DNA of 64,000 nucleotides from an uncultured Christensenella sp. (GTDB lineage: Bacteria; Bacillota; Clostridia; Christensenellales; Pumilibacteraceae), in the NCBI GenBank assembly GCA_910579205.1, contig CAJTTD010000001.1:203315-267314 (forward strand). The letters run 5' to 3'. Shown here in pieces: positions 59,570-64,000 of this stretch. The notes below the pieces were generated by a model, which was not told the origin of the DNA, did no database searches, and saw only the letters and a program-made list of their open reading frames with translations. The position numbers were made by a program, and so were the translations under genes. Position 1 is the first letter of the stretch; each line of letters begins with the position of its first letter.

Positions 59570-62467
59570 TTACAGTCCGCTCGCCGTCAATCTAAGCACA
59601 ATGCCGCCGCGCAAACTCTCTACGATATCCATGCCGTTATAATACTGCAGGACTTTATTCCACTCGTCTACGTTTGTAAGATTGTTATTTTTACTGTCCG
59701 CAGTTACTATCCGCCGCTCTTCGTACACTATGGTTGCAGGCGTAGCTCCTTCGAACTTTAATGTGAACGTGTTGCCAAAACCGTAAGGAAGTCTGAGCAC
59801 AATGGTGCTTTGTTTGTTAAAGTTGTATTCATAGCTTACGTCATGGCTGTTTGTAACCGTTATCTTGGTAACGGAGCTTGCCGACGGGATAGTTAAAGAT
59901 ATCGTCGAAAGCGAACCCTCAAAGGTATTGACCGTATAAACGTCGTCTGCGCGTTTGATGCTCGGCTCGCTGTTTATTATGTCAGACGTATTGTAGTTTG
60001 CGTTCATTTCATAACGGGACTCTTCCGCGTTCCACTTAAGACCGCTTACCGCATTGCGGAAATATTTATACGCCATCAAATCGTCCACTACTATTTTTTG
60101 AGTAATGCTTCCGTCGCTCTTTTTGACCCATTCGTACACGAGCGAATCATTGTATACCGCGTCGTTATACGCATATGCCGATGTGATCGATTTACCGAAC
60201 GATACGCCGAAGCCGCCCGCAAAAAGAGCTATAACGCAACCGATAACGGCAATCACACTCACTCCGAAGTAGTTTTTATAATTAACATAAACTTTTTCTT
60301 TATCTATACGTTTTACAGTGCGTTCTGTGAACTTGCCTTTTTTAGCGCGGTCTTCCACTTTTTCGGTAACAACGCGTTGAACGCGCACTGTACGCATGGG
60401 CAATTTCTTTGCGACCTTATCGAATACGACTGCCGAACGGTCGAGATAAGGTACAGCCGTGCCGAGCATAGCGACAAACATCAACATCGTTACGGGCAAA
60501 AGATACAGCGGAATGACCGTTGTAAGCATAGACATCGCAGCAAAGGTCAACGGCATGCACAATATGACGGGAACGGTAAAAACAAACAGTCTGTCAAATC
60601 CGAATCCGAACTTGCTCTTAAGCTTTCCGTTGAGACATGCGGTTACAAGCAATACGGCAAGAAGCAAAAGTCCGAGCCAAACCGTTACATAGGAGTATGC
60701 GGGAACGGCAAAACTCATCACCGCACCTATTATGCCCCACTCCAAAGCAGTACCTCTTACCGCGTCGGAAGACGTAACTTTAAACAATTTCTTGTACACG
60801 GTCGTAAAACCGAATGCCGAAGCCAACGCAACGAACATTGCCGCGATAAATATACCCGCATTGAAATATCTTATTTGAACTATCGAATGAATGGGCAACA
60901 CGCCGAAGCCGGTAAGCATGAGCGTGATGAGGAAATACGCAGCAAACATAGCCGCGAGCGAACTTACCGCCACAAGAAGCTGCATACCGAGCGCCGCAAA
61001 CATCTTTTTCAGATTGAACGTCTTTTTAACGGCGACTACTGTTATCACCGCTACTAAAAGAGCCACTATGATAGCGCCTATCACATAAGAAGCAATAGAA
61101 TCGTAAGCTACCGTACCCATATCCAAATACGAGAAAAACACCAGATCGTTGTTGTTTTCGGTGTCATACGACTTATCGGTGTTAGCAAACGCATCAACGT
61201 AATCTTTAAAGAATCGAGCTTGCTGATGCAGCACCGACGGCGAAAGGTTGTCCGCCGTGTCTAACGAAGATTGCGCCGCGTCGAGTCCGCCGACTACTGC
61301 AACTTGTATTGCGGGGATATCGCCGAACGCAGCGACCGCTCCCGTGGTTTTTATATTTTTGTCGAGCGCGTCCGATGTCAAAGACGAATTGAACGCGCTT
61401 CCGCTTATCTTAGTGCACGCGTTAAAATACTTCAGATCTGCGCCAGAAGCGTCGGTTATCGCAAGAGTACCCGCGTTCCCGAATGCGTCGAGGTTGATAC
61501 CGTATTCGGCACGTGCAACAACGTCGTCAAGACCTTTAAACGACTCGAAGAACGAATATGATCCGAAAGAACGATCGAGATCTTCAGTAAAAACGACTAT
61601 AAGATCGTTATTCAAATTTACGTCTGATCTTACTATCTCTATCAACGACTGCATAGCTACTGCAACAAACGCCGCATTGTCGGCAGCGCCGTACGTATCC
61701 GTCCTCGAATCGAATCTGACCGTAATGACAACGGCTTTGGATTCTTCTCCTTGACGTGTTTTTAACGACGGCACGGCGGCTATAACATCGGTTATCTGCA
61801 TTCCCACAAGATATCCGTCGGAATCCATTTTGTTTTGTAATTCCGTCGTTATCTTGGAAGTCATGACAGTAACGGTAGGCGCGGGCGTATCGCCTATCTC
61901 ATACCAATCTGTTTCGGTAGTTACTATCCCGTCATCCGAATCCTCGCCTTCCTTAACTTCGGTCTGCAAGTTGAAACCGCCGTCTTTGAGAGTATCGGTA
62001 ATATAGTCGCGCGCGGAAGATATACCGCCTTGCGCCATTGACGAGCGGACGTCCGTTGCCAAACGTTCGATATGCGAATCAACTTTCTCGAAATACTCGT
62101 TTCCGTAAGCTTTCGGTTTATACCCGTATACACCGTCGATCACAGAAAACACAAGCATAACGAGCGCTATCACCGCAAGAACGGGATAATATACCAATTT
62201 AAAAGTTTTGCTCATGCCGCGAGGCTTTTCCCCCGTTTTGGCTTTGTTGCTCTTTACCATGCGCTTTGCAGTATCGGCATTATCTTTTTTCGCCGAGTCT
62301 TCCGAGCGATCTTCGGTTGCTTTGTCATTATCGACAGAGGAAACATTGCCGTCGTTATTTTCTTTCGGCAACTCATCGTCAACGGGTGCCGTCGTTTGTA
62401 CGTCTTCCGTCGTAGCAACTTCGTTATTCTGTTGCTCTATGTCATTCAATGTCTCTTCGTTACCCAT
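59570..62467 (-). CDS. M28-like membrane protein, probably not a typical metallopeptidase
   Basis: A 965-residue protein. A disordered acidic cytoplasmic N-terminus (1-85) precedes one transmembrane helix (about 92-112). An M28-type domain follows (about 120-450), then some nine transmembrane helices (455-700) and a C-terminal beta domain. The M28 metal site is altered: the expected His before FDS is Arg251, and the usual Glu-Glu pair is Glu295-Asp296. Asp253, Asp263 (GAADN) and Asp327 remain. The layout recalls ERMP1-type membrane M28 proteins. It may be catalytically weak or a scaffold. GGAG precedes ATG 62467; it has its own promoter and terminator and is divergent from the WYL regulator. 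Confidence 0.78.
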   Translation of the reverse strand: MGNEETLNDIEQQNNEVATTEDVQTTAPVDDELPKENNDGNVSSVDNDKATEDRSEDSAKKDNADTAKRMVKSNKAKTGEKPRGMSKTFKLVYYPVLAVIALVMLVFSVIDGVYGYKPKAYGNEYFEKVDSHIERLATDVRSSMAQGGISSARDYITDTLKDGGFNLQTEVKEGEDSDDGIVTTETDWYEIGDTPAPTVTVMTSKITTELQNKMDSDGYLVGMQITDVIAAVPSLKTRQGEESKAVVITVRFDSRTDTYGAADNAAFVAVAMQSLIEIVRSDVNLNNDLIVVFTEDLDRSFGSYSFFESFKGLDDVVARAEYGINLDAFGNAGTLAITDASGADLKYFNACTKISGSAFNSSLTSDALDKNIKTTGAVAAFGDIPAIQVAVVGGLDAAQSSLDTADNLSPSVLHQQARFFKDYVDAFANTDKSYDTENNNDLVFFSYLDMGTVAYDSIASYVIGAIIVALLVAVITVVAVKKTFNLKKMFAALGMQLLVAVSSLAAMFAAYFLITLMLTGFGVLPIHSIVQIRYFNAGIFIAAMFVALASAFGFTTVYKKLFKVTSSDAVRGTALEWGIIGAVMSFAVPAYSYVTVWLGLLLLAVLLVTACLNGKLKSKFGFGFDRLFVFTVPVILCMPLTFAAMSMLTTVIPLYLLPVTMLMFVAMLGTAVPYLDRSAVVFDKVAKKLPMRTVRVQRVVTEKVEDRAKKGKFTERTVKRIDKEKVYVNYKNYFGVSVIAVIGCVIALFAGGFGVSFGKSITSAYAYNDAVYNDSLVYEWVKKSDGSITQKIVVDDLMAYKYFRNAVSGLKWNAEESRYEMNANYNTSDIINSEPSIKRADDVYTVNTFEGSLSTISLTIPSASSVTKITVTNSHDVSYEYNFNKQSTIVLRLPYGFGNTFTLKFEGATPATIVYEERRIVTADSKNNNLTNVDEWNKVLQYYNGMDIVESLRGGIVLRLTASGL

Positions 62468-62503
62468 TACTGCTCCGAATAATAGTATTATTGGTATATC
62501 GGT

Positions 62504-62532
62504 ATTTTAACATACTTTAAAGATTATTACAA
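62504..62532 (-). promoter_or_regulatory. Promoter of the M28-like gene
   Basis: On the minus strand, TTGTAA (62527-62532), a 17-base spacer and TAAAAT (62504-62509), about 37 bases before the ATG. The divergent WYL promoter starts 31 bases away. Confidence 0.6.
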
Positions 62533-62562
62533 TCGATTTCGCGGCGTTTTTAAAAATTTATC

Positions 62563-62591
62563 TTGACAAAGGCAAAGCATACTAATATAAT
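62563..62591 (+). promoter_or_regulatory. Promoter of the WYL regulator gene
   Basis: Perfect TTGACA (62563-62568), a 17-base spacer and perfect TATAAT (62586-62591), 37 bases before the ATG. Confidence 0.88.
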
Positions 62592-62605
62592 TAATTGTGA
62601 TAAGT

Positions 62606-62619
62606 TTTGATAAATCAAA
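62606..62619 (+). promoter_or_regulatory. Dyad in the WYL leader (possible operator)
   Basis: TTTGAT-AA-ATCAAA lies in the untranslated leader between the -10 element and the start codon of the WYL gene. A palindrome here could be an autoregulatory operator, but the case rests on position alone. Confidence 0.4.
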
Positions 62620-62628
62620 GGATGAGCC

Positions 62629-63552
62629 ATGCAACAAGCGACAATATTTGCAATTTTGATGATATTGATCAACAAAAGAAAAGTTTCTCGAGATTATTTG
62701 GCGGAAAGGTTTTCAATAAGTAAGCGTACAGTATCGCGGTATATCGCCGTATTGGAAGATGCGGGAGTACCTATTTGCTCGGTCGCGGGCGCAAACGGCG
62801 GCATTTCCCTATCCGACGACTTCATGATAGACAAGACATTTTTTTCGCAAGCGGAAACGATTCGCCTAAAAGAAGTGTTGGCAAAAACGGAAAATATTTA
62901 CGATGACAAAGTGAATAAAGCTTTATCGGAAAAACTCGACAGCATAAACAAAAGCAGAGAACAAGACAATTACGCCGTCAAACAAGACGAATTGTACATA
63001 GACTGCGATTACGGACAATCCGCGTCCTTGCGCCCGAAGATAAAAACGCTGTCTCAAGCGATACAGCAAAGCAGAATATTGGATATAAAATACACCGACG
63101 CGCGCGGTTGCGAATCTTACAGATCGATAGAGCCTTACACATTGGTATTTAAAGTAGGAGCTTGGTACATTTACGCAATGTGCGATCTGCGTGGAGAATT
63201 CAGACTATTCAAGCTTTCACGCATTAGCGACCTTAGGATCACAAGCAAGCGATTTGTAAAAACGGACAGCAAACTGTTGGAAAAACTCGAATTGGAATTT
63301 TATAACGAATATTATATCGATCTTGAATTTGAATTTTTTCCGGCAGTTCTGGAAAACGTTACCGATTGGCTGGGTGCGTCAGCCGTAACCGAACGCGGCA
63401 CAAAATACGTAGCATGCGCCGAAGTTCCTTATACGAAAGATCTTTTAAAACGCTTGCTCTCATTCGGATCTTCGATCAATGTGCTAAATCCTGCCGATAT
63501 CCGCGACAAACTTAAAGCAGAGGCCAAACGAATGATAGATATCTACGAATGA
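62629..63552 (+). CDS. HTH-WYL domain transcriptional regulator
   Basis: A 307-residue regulator of the DeoR/YafY type. The N-terminal helix-turn-helix (residues 1-60) has VSRDYLAERFSISKRTVSRYI followed by a wing (VPICSVAGANGGISL). The WYL domain (about 145-210) shows RILDIKYTDARGCESY, IEPYTLVFKVGAWYIYA and FRLFKLSRISDL. The signature reads WYI rather than WYL. A C-terminal WCX-like extension follows. WYL domains can bind nucleotides or single-stranded nucleic acid, and many act near defence genes. Here its neighbours are an M28-like protein and a small acidic protein. Confidence 0.9.
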   Translation: MQQATIFAILMILINKRKVSRDYLAERFSISKRTVSRYIAVLEDAGVPICSVAGANGGISLSDDFMIDKTFFSQAETIRLKEVLAKTENIYDDKVNKALSEKLDSINKSREQDNYAVKQDELYIDCDYGQSASLRPKIKTLSQAIQQSRILDIKYTDARGCESYRSIEPYTLVFKVGAWYIYAMCDLRGEFRLFKLSRISDLRITSKRFVKTDSKLLEKLELEFYNEYYIDLEFEFFPAVLENVTDWLGASAVTERGTKYVACAEVPYTKDLLKRLLSFGSSINVLNPADIRDKLKAEAKRMIDIYE

Positions 63553-63598
63553 TATAACAGTTTAACACGCGTATATATTCTTTCCGAAAGCACATAAT

Positions 63599-63859
63599 AT
63601 GATCATGGAAAACAAAGAACATGATTATCAAGATACTATAAACGAAGCTGCAGGCTTGGAAAACGATGACGAAGGATATGTAGCCGAACGCGAAGCGAAA
63701 CAAGACGCTTTACTCAAGTACGAAACGCTTGCGGTAAATTCTGCAATGGGTATGTTCGGTATGGAACAAAACGAAGCCAACATTTTACAGCTCGAATTCG
63801 CGCAAGAATTGTTATACGACATCAACAATAACGAAAACGAAGAAAACGTTAACAACTGA
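63599..63859 (+). CDS. Small acidic hypothetical protein
   Basis: An 86-residue, strongly acidic, probably helical protein. It has a segment EAKQDALLKYETLAVNSAMGMFGMEQNEANILQLEF-like in the centre and an Asn/Glu-rich end. It lies 46 bases after the WYL regulator. ATG 63599 has only a weak GAAAG site; ATG 63605 is an alternative. No family recognised. A long hairpin follows the stop. Confidence 0.6.
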   Translation: MIMENKEHDYQDTINEAAGLENDDEGYVAEREAKQDALLKYETLAVNSAMGMFGMEQNEANILQLEFAQELLYDINNNENEENVNN

Positions 63860-63892
63860 CGCAATACTCACATAAATCAACAGCATAAAATA

Positions 63893-63931
63893 GACCCGAC
63901 ATAAGACGCAAGGACGTCATTATGTCGGGTC
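63893..63931. repeat. Long hairpin after the small acidic gene
   Basis: GACCCGACATAAGACG (63893-63908) pairs with CGTC-A-TTATGTCGGGTC (63914-63931) over 16 bp with one bulged base and a five-base loop. Neither strand has a proper T-run afterwards (CATATTGC on plus), so it is either an imperfect terminator or another structured element. Confidence 0.6.
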
Positions 63932-64000
63932 ATATTGCTTTACAACTATTCTCTAACTACACCAACGCTACACTATTACTACTCTATTCCGCTATTCCAA

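Overview
The window looks like a chromosome segment of an uncultured, low-to-moderate GC, anaerobic Firmicute of class Clostridia, probably a gut commensal. The evidence is: Clostridia-type families (DUF421/DUF4363 pair, DUF4364, TSCPD protein, YkvI-like protein); a coat-F spore protein; BspA-type leucine-rich proteins and InlB-type B-repeats, which are common in gut Clostridia; strong purine-rich ribosome binding sites; near-consensus sigma-A promoters; and compact operons. Genus cannot be read from the sequence. No rRNA, tRNA, CRISPR array, insertion sequence or phage was seen.

Layout. 1-7650 is DNA replication and repair (holA, uvrB-uvrA) with a DUF421-DUF4363 membrane pair and one small plus-strand unit. 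7739-11742 is the most unusual part. It is a three-gene operon encoding an SPFH/double-zinc-ribbon protein, a small coiled-coil protein and an 812-residue zinc ribbon-TPR-TIR-membrane protein. Its 5' leader carries a 75-nt nested inverted repeat followed by an intrinsic-terminator hairpin with a competing pairing. 11752-15413 holds pfkB-type kinase/dinB and, divergently, a SecB-like protein and a mazEF-type toxin-antitoxin pair. 15454-18892 is recX, a P1 peptidase, acpS and the NAD(P)HX repair enzyme. 18960-19765 holds two small spore-coat-like genes.

19847-32593 contains a phosphoribosyltransferase below a giant 3079-residue surface protein (Ig-like stalk plus six B-repeats). The giant gene is divergent from a MarR regulator and the cysE-cysS operon, and a CIRCE-like element lies between them. 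32647-40338 has a small BspA-like protein, a sugar-type ABC ATPase enlarged by repeated regulatory domains and a Lys/Ala tail, the DUF4364-TSCPD-bioY operon, valS and a small membrane protein. 40465-43355 is an NitT/TauT-type ABC importer. 43515-45374 contains a frameshifted BspA-like lipoprotein, a fragment of an XRE regulator and a YkvI-like permease.

45508-52278 is a six-gene minus-strand operon (M20 hydrolase, DUF624-like membrane protein, TPR protein, HEAT-like protein, HD hydrolase, small membrane protein) whose joint job is unknown. 52456-55233 is asd-dapA-dapB (diaminopimelate/lysine branch). The right end has an iron alcohol dehydrogenase, a GH95-like protein, an M28-like membrane protein with altered metal ligands, and a divergent WYL regulator followed by a small acidic protein.

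All functional calls are from reading translated sequence and motifs. No database search was possible.
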